Assembly: GCF_000306945.1 (NCBI RefSeq)
Contig: NC_018518.1
Span: 558,001 to 622,000, forward strand
Origin: Bordetella pertussis 18323
GTDB taxonomy: Bacteria > Pseudomonadota > Gammaproteobacteria > Burkholderiales > Burkholderiaceae_B
DNA length: 64,000 nt
Direction of reading: 5' to 3'
Shown here: in pieces, positions 1 to 9,189 of the stretch
Position numbering within the stretch: position 1 is the first letter of the stretch
Layout of the letters: each line of letters starts with the position of its first letter
Position numbers and translations under genes: made by a program
Notes under the pieces: model-generated
The model's input: the letters and a program-made list of their open reading frames with translations, nothing else
The model's database searches: none
Told to the model about the DNA's origin: nothing

Positions 1-278
1 GGCGGCGCGGCGCCGACGGCGAGGCGCTCTACAGCGTGCAGGACACCGGCATCGGCATTCCGGCGCGCCACCTGCCGCGCCTGACCGAGCGCTTCTACCG
101 GGTCGACCGGGGCCGCTCGCGCGCGGCCGGCGGCACCGGCCTGGGCCTGGCCATCACCAAGCACATCGCCATGCGCCACGACGCCGACCTGCTGATCGAC
201 AGCGAGCTCGGCAAGGGCAGCACCTTCACGCTGCGCTTTCCCGCCGAGCGCGTGACCGGCGAAGATCCGGACCGCTGA
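1..278 (+). CDS. phoR: Phosphate-regulon sensor kinase PhoR, C-terminal end (partial)
   Basis: Only the last 90 or so residues are in the window; the reading frame is open from base 3. They form the end of a histidine-kinase ATPase domain: a DTGIGIP G1 box, then the [15 protein letters not shown]-box region, then the [13 protein letters not shown]2 box, ending in a [11 protein letters not shown] strand. The [18 protein letters not shown] ending is typical of PhoR, the membrane kinase that phosphorylates PhoB when phosphate is scarce. The name rests on this C-terminal similarity alone; another sensor kinase is possible. The gene stops 55 bases before an unrelated response regulator. Confidence 0.7.
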   Translation, partial: RRGADGEALYSVQDTGIGIPARHLPRLTERFYRVDRGRSRAAGGTGLGLAITKHIAMRHDADLLIDSELGKGSTFTLRFPAERVTGEDPDR

Positions 279-301
279 GGCGGCGGGCGATCCAGCGCAT
301 A

Positions 302-325
302 ATGCAGGATCTCGACATTCTGCAT
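302..325. promoter_or_regulatory. Inverted repeat before the response regulator
   Basis: ATGCAG and CTGCAT are separated by 12 bases, eight bases before the response-regulator start codon. It may be an operator for the two-component operon or a weak terminator hairpin for phoR. There is no T-run after it. Confidence 0.3.
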
Positions 326-333
326 CCGCCCCC

Positions 334-1011
334 ATGTGCATCCTCGTTATCGAAGACGAGCCCAAGCTGGCCGACTATCTGCACAAGGGCCTGTCCGAGC
401 AAAGCCATATCGTCGACGTCGCGCGCGACGGCGTCAACGGCCGCCACCTGGCGCTCGAGGGCGACTACGAACTGGTCATCCTCGACGTGATGCTGCCCGA
501 CATCGACGGCTTCGCCGTCCTGGCGGCGCTGCGCGCGGCCGCGCGCAACACGCCGGTGCTGATGCTGACGGCGCGCGACCGGGTCGAGGACCGCGTGCGC
601 GGGCTGGAAGGCGGCGCCGACGACTACCTGGTCAAGCCGTTCGCGTTCTCCGAGCTCCTGGCGCGCGTGCATGCGCTGCAGCGGCGCGGGCGCAGCCAGG
701 AATCCACCCTGCTGCGCCTGGCCGACCTCGAGCTGGACCTGGCCAGCCGCAAGGCGCAGCGCGGCGGACGCCGCCTGGACCTGACGGCCAAGGAGTTTTC
801 GCTGCTGGCGCTGCTGCTGCGCCGCCAGGGCCAGATCCTGTCGCGCACCACGCTGGCCGAGCAGGTCTGGGACATGAACTTCGACAGCGACACCAACGTC
901 ATCGACGTCGCCATCCGCCGGCTGCGCGGCAAGCTGGACGACCCCTACGACGCCAAGCTGCTGCATACCGTGCGCGGCATGGGCTACGTGCTGGAATCGC
1001 GCCCGTCATGA
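334..1011 (+). CDS. OmpR-family response regulator, heavy-metal (CusR/IrlR) type
   Basis: This 225-residue protein has an N-terminal receiver domain with acidic pocket EDE (residues 7-9), phospho-acceptor Asp51 in [11 protein letters not shown] and the conserved Lys in the LVKPF stretch near residue 101. A winged-helix DNA-binding domain follows, with the [11 protein letters not shown] recognition region and the C-terminal VRGMGYVLE hairpin typical of OmpR/PhoB regulators. Its stop overlaps the kinase start (ATGA), so the two are translationally coupled. The pair resembles CusRS/IrlRS metal sensors, and a DUF411 metal-binding protein lies downstream, which supports a copper or other metal stimulus by inference. 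No strong ribosome-binding site is visible before the ATG. Confidence 0.85.
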   Translation: MCILVIEDEPKLADYLHKGLSEQSHIVDVARDGVNGRHLALEGDYELVILDVMLPDIDGFAVLAALRAAARNTPVLMLTARDRVEDRVRGLEGGADDYLVKPFAFSELLARVHALQRRGRSQESTLLRLADLELDLASRKAQRGGRRLDLTAKEFSLLALLLRRQGQILSRTTLAEQVWDMNFDSDTNVIDVAIRRLRGKLDDPYDAKLLHTVRGMGYVLESRPS

Positions 1012-2405
1012 GGCTGCGCACGCCGTCGATGCAACGGCGGCTGACGCTGTGGCTGGGCGTCATCGCCCTGCTGGCGTCCAGCCTGGCCGGAGCGCTGCTG
1101 TTCTGGACGCTGAAACAGGAAGTGCAGCGCCAGGAAATCACCGAGGCGCGCGGCAAGGCCGAACTCATCGAGCACCTGGTGGGCATGCAGTCCCATACGT
1201 CGCGGGCGCTCAGCGACATGCTCGACGGCATCCAGGCCGGCCATGGCCACCTGGGCATCTGGATCACCAGCCCGGACGGCACGCTGCGCTATGGCAACGC
1301 CACGCCCGAGGTGCTGAGCGTCACGGACGACGACGAAGTGCTGCTGCGCAACGCAGATGACACCCGCATGCGCGGCGTGCGGCTGACCCTGCCGGGCCCG
1401 CCCGAGGCCGGCGCCACGCTGACCGTGGCGGTCAATACGCTGGCCAACGCGCGCTTTCTCTATGCCTATGGCACCGCGTTGCTGCTGATCTGCGCGCTGT
1501 GGATCGGCGCCACCGTGGTGCTGGCGGCCTGGGCCGTGCGCCGCACGCTGGCGCCGGTGCGGCGGCTCTCCGGCCAGGCGGCCAGCATCCAGCCCGAGCA
1601 CCTGGACGTGCGCCTGCCGGTGGTGGGCATCGACCGGGAATTGAGCGACCTGGTGGCCTCGTTCAACCGCACCCTGGACCGCCTGCAGGAGGCGTACCAG
1701 CAGATGGAGGGCTTCAACGCCGACGTCGCGCACGAGCTGCGCACGCCCCTGGCCACCCTGATCAACGGCGCCCAGGTCACGCTGTCGTCGCCCCGCTCGG
1801 CCGAAGAGCTGCGCGAAGCGCTGACCTCCAACCTCGAGGAGCTCGAAGACCTCAAGACGCTGGTCAACGACATGCTGTTCCTGGCACGCGCCGACCGCGG
1901 CGAGCAGGCCGCCGACCTGGCGCCCGCACGGCTCGAACAGGAAGCCCTGCGCGTGGCGGAGTATTTCGAAGCCACGCTGGAGGCGCAGGCGCTGCACGTG
2001 GCGGTGCAAGGCAGCGCCACGTGCGCCGCCAACCCTGGGCTGGTGCGCCGCGCCCTGGCCAACCTGCTGGCCAACGCGATACGCGCCACGCCGCGCGGCG
2101 CCACCATCACCGTGCGCTGCGCCGCCCTGCCCGACGGCGCGGCGCGCCTGACGGTGCACAACCCGGGCCCGCCCATCCCGGCCGCGGACCTGCCGCGCAT
2201 CTTCGATCGCTTCTTCCGCAGCGGCGGCGCCCGGCCGCCGCGCGGCGAAGGCCACGGCCTGGGCCTGGCCATCGTGCGCGCCATCGCGCGCATGCACAAC
2301 GGCGGCGTGACGGCGGCCAGCGGCCCGGCAGGTACCGAGATCGGCTTTTCCCTCGGGGCGAGGCCCGCGCAAGATGACAAACGCGTAATCCGGGCGACAG
2401 ACTGA
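1008..2405 (+). CDS. Sensor histidine kinase, heavy-metal sensor (CusS) type
   Basis: The 465-residue inner-membrane kinase starts at the ATG overlapping the regulator's TGA. It has a first membrane helix (about residues 12-32), a periplasmic sensor domain of about 115 residues, a second helix (about 151-175), a HAMP linker and the H-box [11 protein letters not shown] with His242. An N-box ([13 protein letters not shown]), the HNPGPPIP variant G1 box, the [11 protein letters not shown]-box and the [14 protein letters not shown]2 box follow. The NPG variant of G1 is usual in CusS-like kinases and does not by itself mean loss of function. It should phosphorylate the regulator encoded just upstream. 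The ligand cannot be read from the sequence. Confidence 0.85.
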   Translation: MRLRTPSMQRRLTLWLGVIALLASSLAGALLFWTLKQEVQRQEITEARGKAELIEHLVGMQSHTSRALSDMLDGIQAGHGHLGIWITSPDGTLRYGNATPEVLSVTDDDEVLLRNADDTRMRGVRLTLPGPPEAGATLTVAVNTLANARFLYAYGTALLLICALWIGATVVLAAWAVRRTLAPVRRLSGQAASIQPEHLDVRLPVVGIDRELSDLVASFNRTLDRLQEAYQQMEGFNADVAHELRTPLATLINGAQVTLSSPRSAEELREALTSNLEELEDLKTLVNDMLFLARADRGEQAADLAPARLEQEALRVAEYFEATLEAQALHVAVQGSATCAANPGLVRRALANLLANAIRATPRGATITVRCAALPDGAARLTVHNPGPPIPAADLPRIFDRFFRSGGARPPRGEGHGLGLAIVRAIARMHNGGVTAASGPAGTEIGFSLGARPAQDDKRVIRATD

Positions 2406-2510
2406 GGTCAGTCCCGCCCTGCTATCGTCGGCCGTACTTTCGCGCCCCCGCACGCATGCTACGCTTGGCCGGCGCGCTGCCCCCCTTGAACCTCCGCTAT
2501 ACAGGCTTTC

Positions 2511-2972
2511 ATGTCGCACGTATCCACGCTTCGCCGCGCCCTGCTGGGGGCCTTGCTCCTGGCGCCGGCCGCGGCCCTGGCCAACACACCGATCCCCATC
2601 GACGTCTGGCGCACGCCCACCTGCGGCTGCTGCGAAGACTGGCTGCAGCACCTGCGCAGCAACGGCTTCGAAGTCCGCGCCCACATGGTCGAGGACACCG
2701 CGCCGGTGCGCAGCCAGGCCGGCATGCCGGCCCGGTACGGCTCGTGCCACACCGCGCGCGTGCAGGGCTATACCGTCGAAGGCCATGTGCCGGCGGCCGA
2801 CATCCGTCGCCTGCTGCGCGACAAGCCGCGCGCCGTGGGACTGACCGCGCCCGGCATGCCCATCGGCTCGCCCGGCATGGACGGCCCGGCCTACGGCGGG
2901 CGGCGCGACGCCTACGATGTGCTGCTGGTGCAGCCCGACGGCTCGGTCCGGGTGTTCCAGGCGTACCGCTGA
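2511..2972 (+). CDS. DUF411 family periplasmic metal-binding protein
   Basis: The 153-residue protein has a signal peptide (MSHVSTLRRALLGALLL, cleavage near Ala-Leu-Ala at residue 24) followed by the DUF411 core. The motif TPTCGCCEDW (Cys38, Cys40, Cys41), a further Cys in YGSCHTARV and the EGHVPAADIRRLL segment are the family hallmarks. DUF411 proteins are small periplasmic proteins often coded beside copper or silver resistance genes; a metal-chaperone role is likely but not proven. It lies 105 bases after the metal-type sensor kinase on the same strand and may be a target of that system. Confidence 0.75.
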   Translation: MSHVSTLRRALLGALLLAPAAALANTPIPIDVWRTPTCGCCEDWLQHLRSNGFEVRAHMVEDTAPVRSQAGMPARYGSCHTARVQGYTVEGHVPAADIRRLLRDKPRAVGLTAPGMPIGSPGMDGPAYGGRRDAYDVLLVQPDGSVRVFQAYR

Positions 2973-3035
2973 CGCGCATTTCGCCACACCGGCGCTATGG
3001 GCACTGCCCGGGCGCCGCCCGATCTGGTCCACAAT

Positions 3036-3047
3036 GGGGGGGGGGGG
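3036..3047 (+). repeat. G12 homopolymer tract in the serA leader
   Basis: Twelve consecutive G residues lie 31 bases before the serA ATG. Tracts of this length slip during replication. In Bordetella a poly-C tract in fimbrial promoters is known to cause phase variation; whether this one affects serA is unknown. Confidence 0.8.
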
Positions 3048-3078
3048 TTTTCAACCCTTGTTGTACAGGCAACCCAAC

Positions 3079-4278
3079 ATGGCCCAGATTGTTCTGTTCG
3101 AGAATATCCACCCCAGCGCCCGCGCCGTCTTCAGCGCGGCCGGCTATACCGACATCGTCGCCCACGCGGCGGCGCTGCCTTCGGGCGAGCTGCGCGAGGC
3201 CCTGCGCGGCGCCGAGGTGGTGGGTATCCGCTCGCGGACCCATCTGGACGCCGACCTGCTGGCGGCCAACCCCGACCTGCGCGTGGTGGGGTGCTTTTGC
3301 ATCGGCACCAACCAGGTCGACCTGGACGCCGCCATGATGCGCGGGGTGCCGGTCTTCAACGCGCCGTTCTCCAACACCCGCTCGGTGGCCGAGCTGGTGC
3401 TGGGCGAAGCCATCCTGCTGCTGCGCCGGATCCCCGAGAAGAACGCCCGCGTCCACCTGGGGCATTGGGACAAGAGCGCCGCCGGCGCCTACGAGGCCCG
3501 CGGCAAGACGCTGGGGATCGTCGGCTACGGCAACATCGGTTCGCAGATCAGCACCCTGGCCGAGGCCATCGGCATGCGCGTGGTGTTCTTCGACGTCGAG
3601 GCCAAGCTGCCGCTGGGCAACGCGCGCGCCGCCGGCTCGCTGGCCGAGCTGCTGGAGCAGGCCGATGTCGTCACCTTGCACGTGCCCGGCGGCAAGTCCA
3701 CCCAGAACATCGTCAACGCCGACACCCTGGCGCGCATGAAGCGCGGCGCGATTCTCATCAACGCCTCGCGCGGCACGGTGGTGGACATCCAGGCGCTGCA
3801 CGACGCCCTGGCCAGCGGCCACCTGGCCGGCGCGGCGCTGGACGTGTTTCCGACCGAGCCCAAGAGCGCCGACGAACCGCTGGCCAGCCCGCTGATCGGC
3901 ATGCCCAACGTCGTGCTCACGCCGCACATCGGCGGCAGCACCCAGGAATCCCAGGAAAACATCGGCCGCGAAGTGGCCGAGAAACTGGTGCGCTTCCTGC
4001 AAGCAGGCACCACCAAGAGCGCCGTCAATTTCCCCGAGCTGTCGTACCAGGCGCCCGTGGGCGGCTCGCGCATCATCCACGTGCACCGCAACGCCCCCGG
4101 CGCGCTGGGCGCGCTGGACAACCTGATGGCCCAGCATGGCCTGAACATCGTCAGCCAGAGCCTGCAGACCAAGGGCCAGATCGGCTACGCCGTCACCGAC
4201 GTCGACGGCGAAGTCAGCGACACCGTCCTGGCCGACCTGCGCAGCCACCCGGTCACCGTGAGGTGCGAAAAGCTGTAA
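3079..4278 (+). CDS. serA: D-3-phosphoglycerate dehydrogenase
   Basis: SerA oxidises 3-phosphoglycerate with NAD+ in the first step of serine synthesis. The 399-residue protein has the two-domain D-2-hydroxyacid dehydrogenase fold. A GYGNIG nucleotide-binding motif lies at about 149-154, catalytic Arg231 in NASRGT, Glu260 in FPTEP and His283 in TPHIGGST. A C-terminal ACT domain (HVHRNAPGALGALDNLM onward) is the site where serine inhibits the enzyme in E. coli-type SerA. The ATG at 3079 gives the family-standard N terminus; the longer open frame upstream passes through the G12 tract and is not used. A palindrome follows the stop. Confidence 0.93.
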   Translation: MAQIVLFENIHPSARAVFSAAGYTDIVAHAAALPSGELREALRGAEVVGIRSRTHLDADLLAANPDLRVVGCFCIGTNQVDLDAAMMRGVPVFNAPFSNTRSVAELVLGEAILLLRRIPEKNARVHLGHWDKSAAGAYEARGKTLGIVGYGNIGSQISTLAEAIGMRVVFFDVEAKLPLGNARAAGSLAELLEQADVVTLHVPGGKSTQNIVNADTLARMKRGAILINASRGTVVDIQALHDALASGHLAGAALDVFPTEPKSADEPLASPLIGMPNVVLTPHIGGSTQESQENIGREVAEKLVRFLQAGTTKSAVNFPELSYQAPVGGSRIIHVHRNAPGALGALDNLMAQHGLNIVSQSLQTKGQIGYAVTDVDGEVSDTVLADLRSHPVTVRCEKL

Positions 4279-4284
4279 CCCCTG

Positions 4285-4314
4285 GGTGCCTGTCCCCGAA
4301 CGGGGACTGGCACC
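4285..4314. repeat. Intergenic palindrome, diverged copy (serA / LysR junction)
   Basis: GGTGCCTGTCCCCG is followed by an imperfect reverse complement (CGGGGACTGGCACC). It has the same core as the perfect 28-bp palindromes at 21574 and 58497. It lies 6 bases after serA and 14 bases from the end of the convergent LysR gene, so it can fold in both transcripts. Confidence 0.8.
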
Positions 4315-4317
4315 AAT

Positions 4318-4328
4318 CCCCCCCCCCC
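4318..4328. repeat. C11 homopolymer abutting the LysR stop codon
   Basis: Eleven consecutive C residues end exactly where the stop codon of the minus-strand LysR gene begins. Length changes here would not alter that protein. Confidence 0.8.
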
Positions 4329-5204
4329 TCACGCTTCCCCGAAACTCACCGCCGCCCGCAGGCATTGCGCCAGCCGTTGCGCCAGCGGCGACTGCCCCAG
4401 CGGCTGGCGCACGATGAGGCCGATCTCACGGGCGAAGCGGACCTGGTCGTCCAATTCGAGCAGGCGCAGGCCGCGCGCATCCAGGTGCCGCGTATGCGGC
4501 AGCAGGGCCACGCCCAGGCCGTGGCGCACCAGGTTGGCGATGGCGTCGATTTCGTCGAGCTCGATGGCTTCGCGCACATCCAGCCGATGCCGCTTCAGGA
4601 ACATGTCCACCAGCCGGCCGCCGAACGAGGCGCGGTCGTAGCGGATGAAGGGCTGGCCGGCCAACAGCTCGCGCCAGGGCCCCTCCGGCGCCGCCTCGGG
4701 CACGGCCAGCACCATGGGCTCGTGCAGCAGGGGCTGCCATTCCAGCTCCGGCGGCAGCGCGAACGGCGGGCGGATCAGCACCGCCAGGTCGACTTCGCCG
4801 GCATCGACATGGCCCAGCAGCGTGAGCGACACGCCCGGCACGATGCGCACGCGCACATCCGGGTGCTCGGCGCGCAGGGCCGCCAGGGCCCGCACCAGCA
4901 GATCCTGCTGCACCGACGCAATCGCGCCCACGCGCAACAGGCCGCTGATCCGGCCGGCGCCGGCCATGCCCACCACGCGGTCGGCCATGGCGACCAGCAC
5001 CTCGGCCTGCGGCAGCAGGCTACGGCCATGGTGGTTCAAGGCGGCCGACTTGCCGGTCCGTTCGAACAGCGCCACGCCCAGGTGTTCTTCCAGGCGCTTG
5101 ATCTGTGCGCTGACGGCCGACTGCGTCAGGCCGAGCCGGCGCCCGGCTCCCGTGAAGGTGCCGCCGCGCGCCACGGCGATGAAGGTTTTGAATTCCCGGA
5201 TCAC
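4329..5204 (-). CDS. LysR-family transcriptional regulator
   Basis: The 291-residue protein starts at GTG. An N-terminal winged helix-turn-helix ([17 protein letters not shown], then [18 protein letters not shown]) is followed by the LysR effector-binding fold from about residue 90. It diverges from the VOC-fold gene at 5306 across an AT-rich 101-bp gap, the usual arrangement of a LysR protein and its target. The VOC gene and perhaps the pxp genes after it are therefore the likely targets, by inference. The effector is unknown. Confidence 0.85.
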   Translation of the reverse strand: MIREFKTFIAVARGGTFTGAGRRLGLTQSAVSAQIKRLEEHLGVALFERTGKSAALNHHGRSLLPQAEVLVAMADRVVGMAGAGRISGLLRVGAIASVQQDLLVRALAALRAEHPDVRVRIVPGVSLTLLGHVDAGEVDLAVLIRPPFALPPELEWQPLLHEPMVLAVPEAAPEGPWRELLAGQPFIRYDRASFGGRLVDMFLKRHRLDVREAIELDEIDAIANLVRHGLGVALLPHTRHLDARGLRLLELDDQVRFAREIGLIVRQPLGQSPLAQRLAQCLRAAVSFGEA

Positions 5205-5305
5205 AATCGATTTTATTGATGCTCAGCCCGAATATTTATCGTTTTTCTATCACAAAAACAACTAATACACTATGCCCTGAATCTTCAATGCCGTCAGGAG
5301 CTCGC
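5205..5305. promoter_or_regulatory. Divergent promoter region, LysR gene / VOC gene
   Basis: This 101-bp gap is far richer in A and T than its surroundings. It contains TAATACACTATG-type promoter sequence reading plus and an AGGAG ribosome-binding site at 5296-5300, six bases before the ATG at 5306. A LysR operator is expected here, but I cannot place its boundaries. Confidence 0.5.
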
Positions 5306-5737
5306 ATGTCCACCCCGTCTCCCATTCCTCCGTTCCACCTGGCCTTCCCGGTCCGCGACCTGGCCGAAGCCCGTGATTTCTACGGCGCCTTGCTGGGCTG
5401 TCCGGAAGGGCGCAGCTCGCCCGAGTGGATCGACTTCAATTTCTATGGCCACCAGATCGTGGCCCACCTGGCGCCCCAGGCATGCGGCTCGGCCGCCACC
5501 AACGCGGTCGACGCGCACAACGTGCCGGTGCGCCATTTCGGCGCGGTGCTGTCCATGGACCAGTGGGAAGCCCTGGCCGGCAAGCTGACCGACGCCGGCA
5601 CCGAGTTCGTGATCGAACCCTATATCCGCTTCAAGGGCGAGGTGGGCGAGCAGGCCACCATGTTCTTCCTCGATCCGTCGGGCAACGCACTGGAGTTCAA
5701 GGCCTTCAAGAACATAGAATCCCTGTTTGCCAAGTAA
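5306..5737 (+). CDS. VOC-superfamily (glyoxalase/dioxygenase fold) protein
   Basis: The 143-residue protein has the vicinal-oxygen-chelate fold in one chain. An N-terminal [25 protein letters not shown] strand-helix unit (metal ligand His) leads into a central YGHQIVAHL strand with a second His. The C-terminal [17 protein letters not shown] carries the Glu ligand. VOC enzymes include glyoxalase I, extradiol dioxygenases and thiol transferases; which one this is cannot be told. The ATG at 5306 is preferred over an upstream start because AGGAG sits six bases before it. It is followed 24 bases later by pxpB. Confidence 0.75.
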   Translation: MSTPSPIPPFHLAFPVRDLAEARDFYGALLGCPEGRSSPEWIDFNFYGHQIVAHLAPQACGSAATNAVDAHNVPVRHFGAVLSMDQWEALAGKLTDAGTEFVIEPYIRFKGEVGEQATMFFLDPSGNALEFKAFKNIESLFAK

Positions 5738-5761
5738 CTTTCTTCGCAGCAGGTATCGCCG

Positions 5762-6490
5762 TTGACCGCATCGCCCTCGCCTCCTTCTTCGGCGCCCGCC
5801 GGCTGGCGCATCCTGCCGCAGGGCGACCGCTGCCTGATCGTGTGGTTCGGCGCGCAGATCGACGCCGGCGTCGGCCGCGCCTGCCTGGCGGCGGCCGGCC
5901 TGCTGCGCGCCGCCGGCCTGGCGGGCGTGACCGACGTGGTGCCCTCGTTCGCGGCGGTGGCGGTGCACTATCGCCCCGGCCCGGACGGCGCGCCCGACTA
6001 CGCCACGCTGGCGGCGCAAGTCGAACGCCTGCTGGCCGGCGGCATCCCGGTCGACGACAGCGCCGGGCGGGAAATGGAAATCCCCGTGTGCTACGGCGGC
6101 GAGCATGGCCCCGACCTCGAAGAAGCCGCGCGCGCCGCGGGCCTGACGCCCGAGGCGCTGGTCGCGCTGCATGGCGCGCCCGGCAGCATGGTCTACATGC
6201 TGGGCTTCGCGCCGGGCCATTCCTATATCGGCGTGCACGACGCGCGCCTGGACCTGCCGCGCCGCGCCACGCCGCGCACGGCGGTGCCGGCCGGCTCGGT
6301 CGCCATCGCCAACCGGCAGACCGTCATCTATCCCGCGCGCCTGCCCGGCGGCTGGAACATCATCGGCGCCACGCCGCTGAACCTGTTCGACCCGGGCCGC
6401 GAACCCGCCGCGCTGCTGCAACCCGGCGACCGCATCCGCTTCGTGCCGATCGACGCCGCCGAGTTCGATCGCCTGCGGGAGGCGCAATGA
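5762..6490 (+). CDS. pxpB: 5-oxoprolinase subunit PxpB (KipI-like)
   Basis: PxpB, PxpC and PxpA together split 5-oxoproline to glutamate using ATP. The 242-residue protein shows the KipI/allophanate-hydrolase subunit 1 family pattern: RILPQGDRCLIVWFG near the N terminus, a central YMLGFAPGHSYIG loop and IANRQTVIYPARLPGGWNIIG toward the end. The frame starts at TTG with a modest CAGCAGG upstream; no ATG fits. Its stop overlaps the pxpC start, so the subunits are probably made together. B-C-A is a common order for the complex. Confidence 0.85.
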   Translation: MTASPSPPSSAPAGWRILPQGDRCLIVWFGAQIDAGVGRACLAAAGLLRAAGLAGVTDVVPSFAAVAVHYRPGPDGAPDYATLAAQVERLLAGGIPVDDSAGREMEIPVCYGGEHGPDLEEAARAAGLTPEALVALHGAPGSMVYMLGFAPGHSYIGVHDARLDLPRRATPRTAVPAGSVAIANRQTVIYPARLPGGWNIIGATPLNLFDPGREPAALLQPGDRIRFVPIDAAEFDRLREAQ

Positions 6491-7467
6491 GCCTGGCCGT
6501 CATCAAGCCCGGCATGCTGTCCACCTTCCAGGACGGCGGCCGCCACGGCTACCAGCACCAGGGCATTCCGGTGGCCGGCGCCATGGACCCCCGCGCGCAC
6601 CGGCTGGCCAACCTGCTGGCCGGCAACGCCGCCGACACCGCCACGCTGGAGATCACCGTGGCCGGTCCCACGCTGCGCTTCGAGGCGCCGGCCTGCGTGG
6701 CGCTGGGCGGCGCCGACCTGGGCGCCACGCTCGGCGGCCTGCCCGCGCCCGTGCTGCGCCCGCTGGTGGCGCGCGCCGGCGACGTGCTGTCCTTCGCCCG
6801 GCCCGGCCAGGGCGCGCGCGCCTATCTGGCGGTGCACGGCGGCTACGACCTGCCCATGGTCATGGGCAACCAGAGCACCTACCTGCGTAGCGCCTTCGGC
6901 GGCTACCACGGACGCGCCCTGGCCAAGGGCGACCAGGTCGGCCTGCGCCGGCCCCTGGCCGACGACGCGGCGCGCCTGGACGCGCTGGCGCAGCAGCTGT
7001 GGCAACTGCGCTTCTATCTTGCCGCCACCCTGAGCAGCCCGCCGCGCGACGTGCTGCGCATACTGCCCGGGCCCCACTGGGCGGCTTTCGACGCCGCCTC
7101 GCGCCAGGCCTTGCTGGACCAGGCCTTCCGTATCGGTGCGCAATCCGACCGCATGGGCTATCGTCTGGAAGGGCCGCGGCTGCGGCTGTCCGAGCCGCGC
7201 GAGATGCTGTCGGAGGCCACCTGCTTCGGCACGGTGCAGGTGCCGGCCGACGGCGCGCCCATCGTGCTGATGGCCGACCGCCAGACCACCGGCGGCTATC
7301 CCAAGCTGGCGCAAGCCATGCCGGGGCAGGCGCTGCGCTTTGCCCTCATCGAGCTTGCGCAGGCGCAACGGCTGGACGCGGCCCGCGAAGCCGCCTTCGC
7401 CCAATTGACCGGCCAGCTCGACGCCTTGCGCGGCCTGCTGCGCGACTTCCAGGAGCCCACGCCATGA
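6487..7467 (+). CDS. pxpC: 5-oxoprolinase subunit PxpC (biotin-dependent carboxyltransferase family, KipA-like)
   Basis: The 326-residue protein begins at the ATG overlapping the pxpB stop by four bases. It matches the KipA/allophanate-hydrolase subunit 2 family: VIKPGMLSTFQDGGRHGYQ at the N terminus, GAMDPRAHRLANLL, and the late YRLEGPRL and TTGGYPKLAQ motifs. It is the partner of PxpB in the ATP-dependent ring-opening of 5-oxoproline. Although the family is called carboxyltransferase, this complex does not use biotin as far as is known. Confidence 0.87.
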   Translation: MSLAVIKPGMLSTFQDGGRHGYQHQGIPVAGAMDPRAHRLANLLAGNAADTATLEITVAGPTLRFEAPACVALGGADLGATLGGLPAPVLRPLVARAGDVLSFARPGQGARAYLAVHGGYDLPMVMGNQSTYLRSAFGGYHGRALAKGDQVGLRRPLADDAARLDALAQQLWQLRFYLAATLSSPPRDVLRILPGPHWAAFDAASRQALLDQAFRIGAQSDRMGYRLEGPRLRLSEPREMLSEATCFGTVQVPADGAPIVLMADRQTTGGYPKLAQAMPGQALRFALIELAQAQRLDAAREAAFAQLTGQLDALRGLLRDFQEPTP

Positions 7468-8222
7468 ATCCCGCCATCGACCTGAATTGCGACATGGGCG
7501 AAAGCTACGGCGCCTGGCGCATGGGCAACGACGAAGCCGTGCTGCAGTTCGTCACGTCGGCCAATATCGCCTGTGGCTTTCACGGCGGCGACCCATCCAC
7601 CATGCGCCAGACCGTCGCCGCGGCGCTGGCCCATGGGGTGGCGCTGGGCGCTCACCCCAGCCTGCCGGACCTGGCCGGCTTCGGGCGCCGCGCCATGCAG
7701 ATCACCCCGCAGGAAGCCTACGACCTGGTGGTCTACCAGGTCGGCGCGCTGGCCGGCGTGGCCGCCTCGCAAGGCGCGCGCCTGCATCACGTCAAGGCGC
7801 ACGGCGCGCTCTACAACATGGCGGCCAAGGATGCGGCGCTGGCGCGCGCGATCTGCCAGGCGGTGCGCGATGTCGACAGCGACCTGGTGCTGTACGGGCT
7901 GGCCGGCAGCGCCTTGATCGACGCTGCCCGCGCCATCGGCCTGCGCGCGGCGCAGGAAGTCTTCGCCGACCGGACCTACCAGGCCGACGGCCAATTGACG
8001 CCGCGCAGCCAGCCCGACGCCATGATCACCGACCTGGACCAGGCCATCGCCCAGGTGCTGGGCATGGTGCGCGACGGCAGCGTGCGCACGCCCGACGGAC
8101 AGACCGTGGCCTTGCAGGCCGATACGCTGTGCATCCACGGCGACCAGCCCGATGCGCTGGTATTCGCCCGCGGCATCCGCCTGGCGCTCGAACGCGACGG
8201 CATCGCCATCCAGGCGGCGTAG
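7464..8222 (+). CDS. pxpA: 5-oxoprolinase subunit PxpA (LamB/YcsF family)
   Basis: The 252-residue protein has the unmistakable LamB/YcsF start IDLNCDMGESYGAWRMGND, followed by SANIACGFHGGDP, GAHPSLPDLAGFGRR, VKAHGALYN and CIHGDQPDA. These supply the Asp and His residues of this TIM-barrel-like family. It starts at an ATG overlapping the pxpC stop (ATGA) and completes the 5-oxoprolinase unit. It ends 10 bases from the convergent IclR pseudogene, with no terminator visible between them. Confidence 0.92.
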   Translation: MNPAIDLNCDMGESYGAWRMGNDEAVLQFVTSANIACGFHGGDPSTMRQTVAAALAHGVALGAHPSLPDLAGFGRRAMQITPQEAYDLVVYQVGALAGVAASQGARLHHVKAHGALYNMAAKDAALARAICQAVRDVDSDLVLYGLAGSALIDAARAIGLRAAQEVFADRTYQADGQLTPRSQPDAMITDLDQAIAQVLGMVRDGSVRTPDGQTVALQADTLCIHGDQPDALVFARGIRLALERDGIAIQAA

Positions 8223-8232
8223 GGCCGCGCCG

Positions 8233-9071
8233 TCACGCGTACGGCAGGACCGAGGTCATCTCCAGCAGGGCGGGTCCGACCTCGTTTTCCAATTGGCCGG
8301 GCTTGACGAACTGCGAGCCGAGCACGCAGTTGAATACATAGAGCTCGCCGCCGGACGACGGCCGGTACGGCACGCCGACCGTCGCGACGTCCGGCCGGTA
8401 TTCGCCATGCGAATAGCAGAACCCGTGCCGCCCCCAGAACTGGATCATGTCCAGCGCCGATTCGCCCCAGCGCTCCCAGTGCTCGGGCGTCTTCACACGG
8501 ATCTGGTTGAACAGCGTATTGCGCTCGTCCGCGCTGCACGCGGCGAGATAGGCGCGGCCATTGGACGTGGCGATGATGGGGTGCGACATGCCGATGTCGG
8601 AGGATAGGCGCGGCCATTGGACGTGGCGATGATGGGGTGCGACATGCCGATGTCGGAGTAGCGCTGCGCGCGCAGCGAGCGCGACCGGCTGGTCTCCACA
8701 TACACCATGCTCAGGCGTTCCCGCATGCACAGCGACACCGAGCAGCCCAGCCGTTCGGCCAGTTCGCGCATCGGCGAGCGCACGACCTGCCGCAGCGCGA
8801 TGTTGGCCAGCAGCGGATAGGACAGCGTGAGCACGGCATTGCCCAGCTGGAACTTGCCGGAAACCGGGTCGACCTTGAGATAGCCCAGTTCGATCAGCGT
8901 GTAGGTGTAGCGCGACACCGTCGGCTTGGACAGCCCCGACAGCTCGGACAACTGGCGGTTGCTCAGGACCGCCGCCTCCGGCGTGAAGCATCTGAGCAAC
9001 TGCAGGCCATGGGCCAGCGTGCTGGCGAACTGCCTGTCCCGCGCTGGGCGACTTGCTTTCGGCGCGCTCAT
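8233..9071 (-). pseudogene. IclR-family regulator disrupted by a 56-bp tandem duplication
   Basis: The frame from the ATG at 9071 encodes an IclR-type winged helix (LLRCFTPEAAVLSNRQLSEL, then GLSKPTVSRYTYTL) and effector domain up to SDIGMSHPIIATSNGRAY. An exact 56-bp duplication (8547-8602 repeated at 8603-8658) then repeats that segment and shifts the frame. The genuine C terminus (LAACSADERNTLFNQI to LLEMTSVLPYA) continues in another frame. Removing one repeat restores a 783-base gene for 260 residues, the usual IclR length. It diverges from the Bug gene at 9190 and presumably once controlled this catabolic island. Confidence 0.88.
8547..8658. repeat. Exact 56-bp tandem duplication
   Basis: Bases 8547-8602 and 8603-8658 are identical, and the flanking bases differ, so the unit is exactly 56 bp. 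Because 56 is not a multiple of three, the extra copy breaks the IclR frame; loss of one copy would repair it. Confidence 0.95.
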
Positions 9072-9189
9072 TCTTGTCTCCTGTGCCGCCCTGGGTGTTT
9101 TGCATGTCAAAACAGTGTGCAGCATAGCAAGGTTTGTCTCCCATTCTAAACAGGCCGGATTAGCATTCGGGCCTTCGAGGAGACAAACC

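Noticed and set aside
2917..3078. N-terminal extension of SerA reaching into the DUF411 gene
   Set aside because: It would pass through the G12 tract and overlap the DUF411 coding region; the ATG at 3079 gives the normal family N terminus.
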